From Pseudocitrobacter cyperus (GTDB lineage Bacteria > Pseudomonadota > Gammaproteobacteria > Enterobacterales > Enterobacteriaceae): a DNA stretch of 64,000 bases. Positions 16,930-25,703 of the stretch are shown here, in pieces. Location of the stretch: positions 1,054,001-1,118,000 of the forward strand of contig NZ_JAYMYY010000001.1 in the NCBI RefSeq assembly GCF_039889165.1, read 5' to 3'. The notes beneath the pieces were generated by a model that worked only from the letters and a program-made list of their open reading frames with translations, did no database searches and was not told the origin of the DNA. The translations under genes were made by a program, and so were the position numbers. The stretch's first letter is position 1, and each line of letters opens with the position of its first letter.

Positions 16930-16952
16930 ATTATTGGTAGCTTACCAATAAT
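16930..16952. promoter_or_regulatory. Perfect 10-bp inverted repeat upstream of focA
   Basis: Arms ATTATTGGTA and TACCAATAAT are separated by GCT. It lies in the 400-bp AT-rich regulatory gap before focA, about 220 bp upstream of the predicted FNR-dependent start. It is a candidate operator or upstream-promoter element; the binding protein is unknown. Confidence 0.45.
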
Positions 16953-17125
16953 GTTAATTTAAATGATCATTACTCCATTTTAATTAACTGCCAAAACGGG
17001 AGGTAAACGAAAAAAATCAACTGAAATTGCAAACTTTAAAATTTATTTTTACTTTGATAATCAAAAAGTTATGCCGCTTTCGATGAAAAACCACTCGATT
17101 TGCGGGCCTATAAGCCAGGCGAGAT

Positions 17126-17139
17126 ATGATCTACATCAA
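17126..17139 (+). promoter_or_regulatory. FNR box of the focA-pflB promoter
   Basis: ATGAT-CTAC-ATCAA matches the FNR consensus (TTGAT-N4-ATCAA) at all but one position. Its centre at 17132.5 is 41.5 bp from position 17174, and TAGTAT at 17162-17167 fits a -10 hexamer for that start. This agrees with the known anaerobic class II FNR promoter P6 of E. coli focA. Confidence 0.75.
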
Positions 17140-17199
17140 ATTCTCATCTATAATGCTTTGTTAGTATCTCGTCGCCGACTTAATAAAGAGAGAGTTAGT

Positions 17200-18057
17200 G
17201 TGAAAGCTGACAACCCTTTTGATCTACTTGTTCCTGCAGCGATGGCCAAAGTGGCCGAAGAAGCAGGTGTCTATAAAGCAACGAAGCATCCGCTGAAAAC
17301 CTTTTATCTGGCGATCACTGCGGGCGTGTTCATCTCCATTGCTTTTGTTTTCTACATTACTGCCACCACAGGAACCGCGGGGATGCCTTTTGGCGTCGCG
17401 AAACTGATTGGGGGTATCTGCTTCTCACTAGGCTTGATTCTCTGCGTCATTTGCGGGGCTGACCTCTTTACCTCGACGGTGCTGATTGTTGTGGCGAAAG
17501 CCAGTGGTCGAATCACATGGGGTCAACTGGCGAAAAACTGGTTGAACGTCTATTTTGGTAACCTGGTAGGATGTCTGCTCTTTGTTCTGCTAATGTGGCT
17601 TTCCGGCGAGTATATGACCGCCAACGGGGGATGGGGCCTGAATGTCCTGCAAACCGCTGACCACAAAATGCACCATACATTTATCGAAGCCGTTGCACTC
17701 GGTATCCTGGCGAATCTGATGGTATGCCTGGCCGTCTGGATGAGCTACTCTGGCCGCAGCCTGATGGATAAAGCCATGATTATGGTTCTTCCGGTTGCCA
17801 TGTTTGTTGCCAGCGGCTTTGAGCACAGTATTGCAAACATGTTTATGATCCCAATGGGGATTGTGATTCGCAACTTTGCAAGCCCGGAGTTCTGGACCGC
17901 AGTTGGTTCAACCCCGGATAGTTTTTCTCACCTGACTATCATGAACTTCATCACTGATAACCTCATTCCGGTAACCATCGGGAATATCATTGGCGGAGGC
18001 CTGTTAGTTGGGCTGACATACTGGGTCATTTACCTGCGTGAAGGCGACCATCACTAA
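17200..18057 (+). CDS. focA: Formate channel
   Basis: Pentameric formate/nitrite-family channel of the inner membrane that moves formate made by pyruvate formate-lyase. It has 285 residues from a GTG start at 17200 (then KADNPFDLLVPAAMAK), the E. coli length and start codon; GAGAGAG precedes it. The in-frame ATG at 17071 lies upstream of the promoter and is rejected. Six hydrophobic helices and the FGNLVG signature are visible. It is co-transcribed with pflB 55 bp downstream. Confidence 0.96.
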   Translation: MKADNPFDLLVPAAMAKVAEEAGVYKATKHPLKTFYLAITAGVFISIAFVFYITATTGTAGMPFGVAKLIGGICFSLGLILCVICGADLFTSTVLIVVAKASGRITWGQLAKNWLNVYFGNLVGCLLFVLLMWLSGEYMTANGGWGLNVLQTADHKMHHTFIEAVALGILANLMVCLAVWMSYSGRSLMDKAMIMVLPVAMFVASGFEHSIANMFMIPMGIVIRNFASPEFWTAVGSTPDSFSHLTIMNFITDNLIPVTIGNIIGGGLLVGLTYWVIYLREGDHH

Positions 18058-18112
18058 AGTGAGCGTTGTGTCAGGCAGTAAATAAAAAATCCACATAAAA
18101 GGTAGGTGTTAC

Positions 18113-20395
18113 ATGTCCGAGCTTAATGAAAAGTTAGCCACAGCCTGGGAAGGTTTTACTAAGGGTGACTGGCAGAATGAAGTCAACTTACGTGACTTCA
18201 TCCAGAAAAACTACACTCCATACGAGGGTGACGAGTCCTTCCTGGCAGGTGCTACTCAAGCAACTACCGAGCTGTGGGACAAAGTAATGGAAGGTGTTAA
18301 ACTGGAAAACCGCACTCACGCGCCAGTTGACTTCGACACCGCTGTTGCTTCTACCATCACCTCCCACGACGCGGGCTACATCAACAAGTCGCTGGAAAAA
18401 ATCGTTGGTCTGCAGACCGAAGCTCCGCTGAAACGCGCGCTGATTCCGTTTGGCGGCATCAAAATGATCGAAGGTTCCTGCAAAGCGTACAACCGCGAAC
18501 TGGATCCAACCATCAAAAAAATCTTCACCGAATACCGTAAAACTCACAACCAGGGCGTGTTCGACGTTTATACTCCGGACATCCTGCGCTGCCGTAAATC
18601 CGGTGTTCTGACCGGTCTGCCAGACGCATACGGTCGTGGTCGTATCATCGGTGACTACCGTCGTATCGCCGTTTACGGTATCGACTACCTGATGAAAGAC
18701 AAATTCGCTCAGTTCTCCTCTCTCCAGTCTGACCTGGAAAACGGTGTGAACCTGGAAGCGACTATCCGTCTGCGTGAAGAAATCTCTGAACAGCACCGTG
18801 CGCTGGGTCAGATCAAAGAGATGGCTGCTAAATACGGCTACGACATCTCTGGTCCGGCTACCAACGCTCAGGAAGCGATTCAGTGGACTTACTTCGGCTA
18901 CCTGGCCGCGGTTAAATCCCAGAACGGCGCTGCAATGTCCTTCGGTCGTACCTCCAGCTTCCTGGATATCTACATCGAACGTGACCTGAAAGCAGGCAAA
19001 ATCACAGAACAAGAAGCTCAGGAAATGATTGACCACCTGGTCATGAAACTGCGTATGGTTCGCTTCCTGCGTACTCCTGAATATGATGAACTGTTCTCCG
19101 GTGACCCGATTTGGGCAACTGAATCCGTCGGTGGTATGGGCGTTGATGGCCGTACCCTGGTGACCAAAAACAGCTTCCGTTTCCTGAACACCCTGTACAC
19201 CATGGGCCCGTCTCCGGAACCGAACATCACTATCCTGTGGTCTGAAAAACTGCCGCTGGCGTTCAAAAAATACGCTGCGAAAGTGTCCATCGATACCTCT
19301 TCTCTGCAGTATGAGAACGATGATCTGATGCGTCCTGACTTTAACAACGATGACTACGCTATCGCTTGCTGCGTAAGCCCGATGATCGTTGGTAAACAAA
19401 TGCAGTTCTTCGGTGCGCGTGCTAACCTGGCGAAAACCATGCTGTACGCAATCAACGGCGGCGTTGATGAAAAACTGAAAATGCAGGTTGGCCCGAAATC
19501 TGAACCGATGAAAGGCGATGTGCTGAACTACGACGAAGTTATCGACCGTATGGATCACTTCATGGATTGGCTGGCTAAACAGTACGTCACCGCACTGAAC
19601 GTCATCCACTACATGCATGACAAATACAGCTACGAAGCTTCTCTGATGGCGCTGCACGACCGTGACGTTATCCGTACCATGGCTTGCGGTATCGCGGGTC
19701 TGTCCGTTGCGGCTGACTCCCTGTCTGCAATCAAATATGCGAAAGTTAAACCGATTCGTGACGAAGACGGTCTGGCTATCGACTTCGAAATCGAAGGCGA
19801 ATACCCGCAGTTTGGTAACAACGACGCTCGCGTCGATGACATGGCTGTTGACCTGGTAGAACGTTTCATGAAGAAAATTCAGAAACTGACTACTTACCGC
19901 AACGCTATCCCGACTCAGTCTGTTCTGACCATCACTTCTAACGTTGTGTATGGTAAGAAAACCGGTAACACCCCAGACGGCCGTCGCGCAGGCGCTCCGT
20001 TCGGCCCAGGTGCTAACCCGATGCACGGCCGTGACCAGAAAGGTGCTGTTGCCTCTCTGACCTCCGTTGCAAAACTGCCGTTTGCTTACGCTAAAGATGG
20101 TATATCTTACACCTTCTCTATCGTTCCGAACGCACTGGGTAAAGACGACGACGTTCGTAAAACCAACCTGGCAGGCCTGATGGATGGTTACTTCCACCAC
20201 GAAGCTTCCATCGAAGGTGGTCAGCACCTGAACGTTAACGTAATGAACCGCGAAATGCTGCTCGACGCGATGGAACATCCGGAAAAATATCCGCAACTGA
20301 CCATCCGCGTATCTGGCTACGCAGTACGTTTTAACTCCCTGACTAAAGAACAGCAGCAGGACGTTATTACTCGTACCTTCACTCAGTCCATGTAA
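18113..20395 (+). CDS. pflB: Pyruvate formate-lyase (formate acetyltransferase)
   Basis: Oxygen-sensitive glycyl-radical enzyme that converts pyruvate and CoA to acetyl-CoA and formate during fermentation. It has 760 residues, as in E. coli. The paired active-site cysteines lie in AIACCVSPM (residues 419-420 with Met counted). The radical glycine is in RVSGYAVRF (residue 735 with Met counted) near the C terminus. Very strong codon bias marks high expression. It is preceded by AGGTAGG and followed by a terminator. FocA exports its product and PflA installs the radical. Confidence 0.99.
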   Translation: MSELNEKLATAWEGFTKGDWQNEVNLRDFIQKNYTPYEGDESFLAGATQATTELWDKVMEGVKLENRTHAPVDFDTAVASTITSHDAGYINKSLEKIVGLQTEAPLKRALIPFGGIKMIEGSCKAYNRELDPTIKKIFTEYRKTHNQGVFDVYTPDILRCRKSGVLTGLPDAYGRGRIIGDYRRIAVYGIDYLMKDKFAQFSSLQSDLENGVNLEATIRLREEISEQHRALGQIKEMAAKYGYDISGPATNAQEAIQWTYFGYLAAVKSQNGAAMSFGRTSSFLDIYIERDLKAGKITEQEAQEMIDHLVMKLRMVRFLRTPEYDELFSGDPIWATESVGGMGVDGRTLVTKNSFRFLNTLYTMGPSPEPNITILWSEKLPLAFKKYAAKVSIDTSSLQYENDDLMRPDFNNDDYAIACCVSPMIVGKQMQFFGARANLAKTMLYAINGGVDEKLKMQVGPKSEPMKGDVLNYDEVIDRMDHFMDWLAKQYVTALNVIHYMHDKYSYEASLMALHDRDVIRTMACGIAGLSVAADSLSAIKYAKVKPIRDEDGLAIDFEIEGEYPQFGNNDARVDDMAVDLVERFMKKIQKLTTYRNAIPTQSVLTITSNVVYGKKTGNTPDGRRAGAPFGPGANPMHGRDQKGAVASLTSVAKLPFAYAKDGISYTFSIVPNALGKDDDVRKTNLAGLMDGYFHHEASIEGGQHLNVNVMNREMLLDAMEHPEKYPQLTIRVSGYAVRFNSLTKEQQQDVITRTFTQSM

Positions 20396-20433
20396 TGGAT
20401 TTGACTGAAATCGCGATTTAAAAAGCGTACAAT

Positions 20434-20463
20434 AAAGGCTCCACGCAAGTGGGGCCTTTCTTA
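20434..20463 (+). terminator. Terminator after pflB
   Basis: An 11-bp stem with AAAGGC and GCCTTT ends and a GCAA tetraloop is followed by CTTAT. It separates pflB from pflA. Confidence 0.8.
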
Positions 20464-20602
20464 TAAGTGCCCCACTCTCTCCGAGCCTATTTTGCGGGTT
20501 AATCTCTATAATGAAATTAACGTGCAAAATAAACTCAAGACGGCCTGAAGTCATGATCGTCACCCCTGCCGGACGCGGGGAAAAACTGGAGATAACACTG
20601 CA

Positions 20603-21343
20603 ATGTCTGTAACTGGTCGCATTCACTCCTTTGAATCCTGTGGCACCGTTGATGGCCCGGGTATCCGTTTTATCACCTTCTTCCAGGGCTGCCTGATGCG
20701 CTGCCTTTATTGCCATAACCGCGATACATGGGACACGCACGGCGGCAAAGAAGTCACCGTTGATGAACTCATGAAAGAGGTGGTGACCTATCGCCACTTT
20801 ATGAACGCGTCCGGCGGCGGTGTAACCGCATCCGGCGGCGAAGCCATTCTTCAGGCAGAGTTCGTGCGTGACTGGTTCCGTGCCTGCAAAAAAGAGGGCA
20901 TCCACACCTGCCTCGATACCAACGGTTTTGTGCGTCGCTACGATCCTGTTATCGATGAATTGCTGGAAGTCACCGACCTGGTGATGCTCGATCTCAAACA
21001 GATGAACGACGAAATTCACCAGAATCTGGTTGGCGTCTCCAACCATCGCACACTGGAATTTGCACAGTATCTGTCGAAAAAAGATATCAACGTCTGGATC
21101 CGCTACGTGGTGGTTCCAGGCTGGTCAGACGATGACGACTCCGCGCACCGTCTGGGCGAGTTTACCCGTGATATGGGCAACGTCGAGAAAATCGAACTGC
21201 TGCCGTACCACGAGCTGGGTAAACATAAGTGGGTTGCGATGGGCGAAGAGTACAAGCTGGATGGTGTCCATCCCCCCAGGAAAGAGACCATGGAACGCGT
21301 GAAAGGCATTCTGGAGCAGTATGGTCATAAGGTGATGTACTAA
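20603..21343 (+). CDS. pflA: Pyruvate formate-lyase activating enzyme
   Basis: Radical SAM enzyme that abstracts hydrogen from the PflB glycine to form the active glycyl radical. It has 246 residues, as in E. coli. The 4Fe-4S cluster motif CLMRCLYC uses C30, C34 and C37. SAM-binding features include the GGE motif in ASGGEAIL. It starts 207 bp after pflB behind a terminator, so it likely has its own promoter. Confidence 0.98.
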   Translation: MSVTGRIHSFESCGTVDGPGIRFITFFQGCLMRCLYCHNRDTWDTHGGKEVTVDELMKEVVTYRHFMNASGGGVTASGGEAILQAEFVRDWFRACKKEGIHTCLDTNGFVRRYDPVIDELLEVTDLVMLDLKQMNDEIHQNLVGVSNHRTLEFAQYLSKKDINVWIRYVVVPGWSDDDDSAHRLGEFTRDMGNVEKIELLPYHELGKHKWVAMGEEYKLDGVHPPRKETMERVKGILEQYGHKVMY

Positions 21344-21353
21344 AGCCTTTAGC

Positions 21354-21395
21354 GTGGCAGATTATACGCGGAAAAAAATCCGTGAAATCTGCCAT
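21354..21395. terminator. Hairpin between pflA and the convergent rpiR-type gene
   Basis: Outer arms GTGGCAGATT and AATCTGCCAT enclose an inner GC pairing with an A-rich loop. It lies just past the pflA stop and before the convergent regulator's stop, so it may serve both. Confidence 0.55.
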
Positions 21396-21402
21396 GCTTT
21401 CC

Positions 21403-22251
21403 CTACGACATAAAATACTCAGACAACTTATTCGTCACGCTTTCAATCGAGAAGATGCGTTTCTGATGTGCTTTTCGGCACTGAATATAACGTTCATCCT
21501 GCTCTGCCAGCGCACTGAGAATACGATCTGCCACCATCATCGCGCCCGCAATTTCCGCAAAACCAGACTCACCATCTCCCTGAAGCGCCACAGCAGCCTG
21601 TAAGTTCCAGTCCGAGAGACGATTCAACTGCACAAACGACCCACGCGTCAGCGACAATATTTTGATCCCCTGCTCTTTCGCCAGAGACAGCGCCTGCATC
21701 ATATCGGTAGACGTTTGTTCGGTATGGATAACAATGATTCCCGTCTTCTGGTTATCGGCGAGAGGAGAAATGGCCGTCGGATAGGATCTGTCAATAAAAC
21801 TCGCAATTTTCCCCATCTGCACCAGGTGCATCTGGAGGAAAAGCGCGACCGGCACAGCAGTCCCCACCGCATAAATAGCAATATTCCCCAGTTGATTCAG
21901 CCATGATGCAATGGCCTGCAGCTCAATGCTGTCGATAATGGCATTGCTGTCACGAATACTGGCCAATACCGCAGAGGTCTCGTCATCACTCCGTTCGTCA
22001 GATCGGGCAGCCCCCTGCTCCAGCGCCAGCGCGGTTCTGAAGTCAGAGAAACCTTTGAATCCAAACGCCCGACAAAATCGGGTAATGCTCCCCTCGCTGG
22101 TATCGATGGAATCAGCCAGCTCGGTAATGGTGTGCCTCATCACAAAATCGGGATTTTCAGTAATAAAACGCCCTACCTTTTCGAGGATCGGGCTTAGCCC
22201 GGATGCCTCATTTCGTATATTTATCAACAAATTACTGCCTGTCTGGCTCAT
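21403..22251 (-). CDS. RpiR-family transcriptional regulator with SIS domain
   Basis: It has 282 residues from the ATG at 22251 (MSQTGSNLLI); the longer GTG start at 22287 lacks support. An N-terminal RpiR helix-turn-helix covers about residues 1-80 (TITELADSIDTSEGSITRFCRAFGFKG segment), and a C-terminal SIS sugar-phosphate-binding domain covers about 105-240 (IAIYAVGTAVPVALFLQMHL). It is divergent from the PTS-transketolase operon across 121 bp, so it very likely senses a sugar phosphate and controls that operon. Whether it activates or represses cannot be read from the sequence. It is not part of the E. coli K-12 gene order here. Confidence 0.88.
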   Translation of the reverse strand: MSQTGSNLLINIRNEASGLSPILEKVGRFITENPDFVMRHTITELADSIDTSEGSITRFCRAFGFKGFSDFRTALALEQGAARSDERSDDETSAVLASIRDSNAIIDSIELQAIASWLNQLGNIAIYAVGTAVPVALFLQMHLVQMGKIASFIDRSYPTAISPLADNQKTGIIVIHTEQTSTDMMQALSLAKEQGIKILSLTRGSFVQLNRLSDWNLQAAVALQGDGESGFAEIAGAMMVADRILSALAEQDERYIQCRKAHQKRIFSIESVTNKLSEYFMS

Positions 22252-22304
22252 TTTTCGCCTTTTTACACAAAATGCATATGCTGTCACATATTTCGGCCGG
22301 GATT

Positions 22305-22355
22305 GTGATAATAATTTTTACCGAGTTAATGATAGTTAAAAATAATTATTTTCAC
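22305..22355. promoter_or_regulatory. Candidate paired operator for the RpiR-type regulator
   Basis: Two inverted 15-bp copies, GTGATAATAATTTTT at 22305-22319 and, on the minus strand, GTGAAAATAATTATT at 22355-22341, match at 13 of 15 positions with centres 36 bp apart. They sit between the divergent regulator and the PTS operon. Assignment to the regulator is inference from position. Confidence 0.45.
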
Positions 22356-22372
22356 AAACAGAAGGACATCCT

Positions 22373-22648
22373 ATGAAAGGGCTTATCGTCTGTCGTACCG
22401 GCATGGGCAGCTCACTCATGCTCAAAATTAAAGCACAAAAAATCATCGATAAACACGGATGGGACATCGATCTCGAACACGATGTGCTTTCCGGGCTGGC
22501 GACCTGGCAAGGCGTTGATTTTGTCATCACCATGCGCGATCTCACCGATGAAGTAGAAGCAGCCGGGTTCAGGGCTATCGGTATTACCGATTTGATGAAC
22601 AGCGAAGAAATGGAATCTGCGCTCACCAGCGTCGTTCAGAACAACTAA
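22373..22648 (+). CDS. Ascorbate-type PTS enzyme IIB
   Basis: A 91-residue phosphocarrier of the UlaB/SgaB type. It takes phosphate from IIA and passes it to the incoming sugar. The phosphorylated cysteine is Cys7 in VCRTGMGSSLM, the family P-loop. It is the first gene of a five-gene operon (IIB, IIC, transketolase N, transketolase C, IIA) with AAGGA before the ATG. The substrate is unknown; the family handles L-ascorbate and related acids or pentitols. Confidence 0.88.
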   Translation: MKGLIVCRTGMGSSLMLKIKAQKIIDKHGWDIDLEHDVLSGLATWQGVDFVITMRDLTDEVEAAGFRAIGITDLMNSEEMESALTSVVQNN

Positions 22649-22665
22649 TCTCTCTCGGGGGAAAT

Positions 22666-23931
22666 ATGGATCTCCTAAAGTTCATTGTATTCGACATTCT
22701 GGGTGTAACCCCACTTTTAGTTGGCTTTATTGCATTAATCGGACTGCTTATCCAGCGGAAACCCATCGAAAAAGTCCTTTCCGGTACGTTTAAAACCATC
22801 GTGGGATTTCTGGTATTTGCCGGAGGTGCCGGGCTTGCGGTGACCTCGCTGGGAAACTTTCAGACGTTATTTAGCGATGGATTCGGCCTGAAAGGTGTCA
22901 TGCCATTAGCGGAAGCATTAACTGGGCTTGCTCAAACCAAATTCGCCATGTGCGTCTCGCTCATCATGGTCATTGGTTTTGGCTGGAACCTTGTATTCGC
23001 CCGCATAACCCCCTTTAAATACATATTCCTTACCGGGCAGCATAACCTTTACCTCTCCGCCCTGCTCACCGTTACGCTTAAAGCGTTGGGCTACAGCGAC
23101 ATGACTACCATCATTGTTGGTTCCGTGCTTCTGGGACTCGCGGCCTGCCTCTATCCGGCCATCGCGCAGCCCTGGATGCGGAAGATCACCGGCAACGATG
23201 AAATTGCCATGGGCCATTACGTCACCCTGGCTTACGCTATCTCAGGCTGGATAGGCGCAAAAGTTGGCGATCCGAAACAATCGACAGAGAAATTAAATTT
23301 ACCGGGCTGGCTGGGGATATTTAAAGACTATATCGTCTCTGTATCCATTTCTGTCAGTATCTTCTACTACATCGCAGCGCTTGCTGCCGGTAAAGCTGCC
23401 GTCACCGCCGCGGCAGGCGGCATGCACTGGCTGGTTTATCCGCTGTACCAGTCGCTAACTTTTACCGCATCGTTGTACATCATTATCACCGGGGTTCGCT
23501 TGCTTTTGTCTGAAATTGTTCCTGCATTTCTGGGCATTTCAGAGAAATTTATTCCCAATGCAAAGCCCGCGCTGGACTGCCCTGTTGTGTTTCCCTATGC
23601 GCCGACAGCAACCGTGCTGGGTTTCATCTCATCGTTTATCGGTGGCTTAGTCGTCATGGGTTTCCTCGCCATCCTCGGCCAGACGGTCATTATCCCTGTC
23701 GCAATCCCTTATTTCTTTATTGGTGCGACCGCCGCGGTATTTGGTAACGCCTCCGGTGGCTGGAAAGGCGCAATTGTTGGCAGTTTTGTGACCGGGATAT
23801 TGATAGGCATTGGGCCAGCATTGATTTACCCGATCATGGAATCCGTAGGTTTATCAGGCACCAGCTTCCCGGAAACCGACTTTGTTGCCCTCGGATTGGT
23901 GGTGTACTACATCGGCAAAATGCTGCCATAG
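22666..23931 (+). CDS. Ascorbate-type PTS enzyme IIC permease
   Basis: A 421-residue polytopic inner-membrane protein of the UlaA/SgaT family. It forms the transport channel of the PTS, with about ten or more hydrophobic segments. Conserved blocks include GWNLVFARITPFKYIFLTG and FGNASGGWKGAIVG. It begins 17 bp after IIB behind GGGGGAA. Together with IIB and the distal IIA it forms a complete PTS. The paired transketolase suggests its product enters the pentose phosphate pool as a ketose phosphate. Confidence 0.88.
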   Translation: MDLLKFIVFDILGVTPLLVGFIALIGLLIQRKPIEKVLSGTFKTIVGFLVFAGGAGLAVTSLGNFQTLFSDGFGLKGVMPLAEALTGLAQTKFAMCVSLIMVIGFGWNLVFARITPFKYIFLTGQHNLYLSALLTVTLKALGYSDMTTIIVGSVLLGLAACLYPAIAQPWMRKITGNDEIAMGHYVTLAYAISGWIGAKVGDPKQSTEKLNLPGWLGIFKDYIVSVSISVSIFYYIAALAAGKAAVTAAAGGMHWLVYPLYQSLTFTASLYIIITGVRLLLSEIVPAFLGISEKFIPNAKPALDCPVVFPYAPTATVLGFISSFIGGLVVMGFLAILGQTVIIPVAIPYFFIGATAAVFGNASGGWKGAIVGSFVTGILIGIGPALIYPIMESVGLSGTSFPETDFVALGLVVYYIGKMLP

Positions 23932-23941
23932 GAAGGAAAAA

Positions 23942-24739
23942 ATGAATATAGAGCAACTTGAGTCTCACGCACTCGCAGCACGTCGCGACATTGTTAGTAT
24001 GATTTACGAATCCGGAATCGGACACCCTGGAGGCGCTTTATCGATCATCGATATCCTGACCTGGATCTATAACGAAGAGGTTGATTTTACCGCCTCCCCT
24101 CGGACTCGCGTGGTCATGAGTAAAGGTCATGCCGTGGCAGCACAATACGCCATGCTGTATCAGAAAGGGCTCATAGCGCGCAGCGAATTTAAGACGTTCA
24201 GACAAATTAATTCCCGCTTACAGGGCCACCCCAGCATCAAAGCGATGCCTGAGGTTGACGCTACCACAGGGCTGCTCGGGCAGGGGTTGTCCATTGCCTT
24301 CGGCATGGCTGCCGCGAAGAAACAGCGTGGAGAAACTGAACGCGTATTCGCCATTATTGGTGATGGCGAAATGCATGAAGGGCAAATCTGGGAGACTTTG
24401 CAACAGGCTGGTCATATGAAAATGGACAACCTGGTCGCCATTATCGACTACAACGGATTCTCCTCACATGACCCGGTTAATCAGGTCGTCAACCTTGAGC
24501 CCCTGGCAGATAAAGTGCGTCATTTTGGCTGGCACGTTCTTGAGCTTCAGAATGGTAACGATATGCACCAGGTAGCCAATACACTGAGCTTATCCCGCCA
24601 TCTGAAAGGTAAGCCAATCGCCATCATCGCACATACCACCAAGGGCTGTGGTGTGAGTTATATGGAAAATAACGGCGACTGGCACTCAAAAACGCCATCA
24701 ACGGAGCAATATCATCAGGCAATGGAGGAATTACAATAA
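23942..24739 (+). CDS. Transketolase, N-terminal subunit
   Basis: A 265-residue thiamine-diphosphate-binding half of a split transketolase. The start at ATG 23942 follows AGGAAGG; the frame is open further upstream inside IIC, but that start is rejected. Family features include GIGHPGGALS (about 25-34), SKGHAVAAQYA and the ThDP/Mg motif GDGEMHEGQIW (GDG 140-142) ending near DYNG (171-172). It shares one base with the next gene's ATG (TAATG), consistent with coupled synthesis of the two subunits. Confidence 0.9.
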   Translation: MNIEQLESHALAARRDIVSMIYESGIGHPGGALSIIDILTWIYNEEVDFTASPRTRVVMSKGHAVAAQYAMLYQKGLIARSEFKTFRQINSRLQGHPSIKAMPEVDATTGLLGQGLSIAFGMAAAKKQRGETERVFAIIGDGEMHEGQIWETLQQAGHMKMDNLVAIIDYNGFSSHDPVNQVVNLEPLADKVRHFGWHVLELQNGNDMHQVANTLSLSRHLKGKPIAIIAHTTKGCGVSYMENNGDWHSKTPSTEQYHQAMEELQ

Positions 24740-25650
24740 TGAAAGCCCCACGCGATGAAATTGGCAAAGCACTTATTGCCCTGAAAAATAAAGGTTATCC
24801 TATAGTCGCTATCGACAGCGATCTCGCGAGCTCAACGCGAACCGATCAATTCCAGTCTGCGTACCCGGCGTGCTTTTTTGAAATGGGGATCGCCGAAGGT
24901 TCCGCGATGAGTTTTGCCGTTGGGCAGGCAATCGAAGGCAATATTCCCTTCTACGTCAACTTTGCCATGTTCGTTACCGGAACCGCATGGACTCAGTTGC
25001 GTCAGGCTTGCTACGCCAAAGCCAATATCAAACTGGTTGGTAGCCACCCGGGGATGGACGATGGCCCTGATGGCGCTTCACACCATGCACTGGAAGATCT
25101 GGCCCTGACTCGCGTCCTGCCAGGGTTGACGATTCTTACTCCTGCCGACGCCGACGAAATAGAAGGCGCTTTCGAACAGGCGGTGAACATCGACGGGCCT
25201 GTTTACATCCGCGTTGCGCGTGAGCCCATGCCAATACGCGATAAATCTGTTATTCCGCGTGTTACCGATATTGCCGCCATTGCAGAGAACGGCAATGACT
25301 TTGCCATTCTCTTTGAAGGCACGGTAATGGAACAGGCTATGGAGGGTTACGAAAAGCTCGTGGCCGACGGTAAGAAAGGCAAGCTTATCCATGTTGCCAA
25401 ACTTAAGCCGTTTAATCACGACGCTTTTTACGCGTTGATTGAGGGTTGCCCTTCGCTCGTTACCATTGAGAATCATACGGTCAACGGGGGGCTGGGTGGA
25501 CAAATCGCGGAAGCCATGACGCAGATGGGCATTGCTGCAAAACTGTGTCGTTTGGGAACCCAGGATACGTTCACAGAATCCGGAAATAGCCGCGAGCTAA
25601 AAGCTAAGTACGGGATCTCTGGCGCAGCCATTTACCAGGCGCTGAGTTAG
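24739..25650 (+). CDS. Transketolase, C-terminal subunit
   Basis: A 303-residue subunit with the pyrimidine-binding and C-terminal domains of transketolase. Recognisable segments are FFEMGIAEGSAMSFAVG (catalytic glutamate region), GSHPGMDDGPDGASHHALED and TIENHTVNGGLGGQIAE. With the upstream subunit it would move two-carbon ketol units between sugar phosphates. A split enzyme encoded inside a PTS operon points to dedicated processing of the imported sugar phosphate rather than housekeeping TktA/TktB activity. Confidence 0.9.
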   Translation: MKAPRDEIGKALIALKNKGYPIVAIDSDLASSTRTDQFQSAYPACFFEMGIAEGSAMSFAVGQAIEGNIPFYVNFAMFVTGTAWTQLRQACYAKANIKLVGSHPGMDDGPDGASHHALEDLALTRVLPGLTILTPADADEIEGAFEQAVNIDGPVYIRVAREPMPIRDKSVIPRVTDIAAIAENGNDFAILFEGTVMEQAMEGYEKLVADGKKGKLIHVAKLKPFNHDAFYALIEGCPSLVTIENHTVNGGLGGQIAEAMTQMGIAAKLCRLGTQDTFTESGNSRELKAKYGISGAAIYQALS

Positions 25651-25703
25651 TCACTGCACGGGCTGTTCCCATCCAGGAGCAGCCCGCTCTCAGGAGCGTT
25701 GCT

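Noticed and set aside
17071..17199. N-terminal extension of focA from ATG 17071
   Set aside because: It covers the FNR box and predicted promoter, and the GTG at 17200 matches the known focA start and length.
18188..21046. 952-residue minus-strand open frame across pflB and pflA
   Set aside because: It lies wholly antisense to pflB and part of pflA, whose strong codon bias keeps the opposite frame free of stops. The translated product is low in recognisable motifs and rich in H, V and F, as expected from antisense of such genes.
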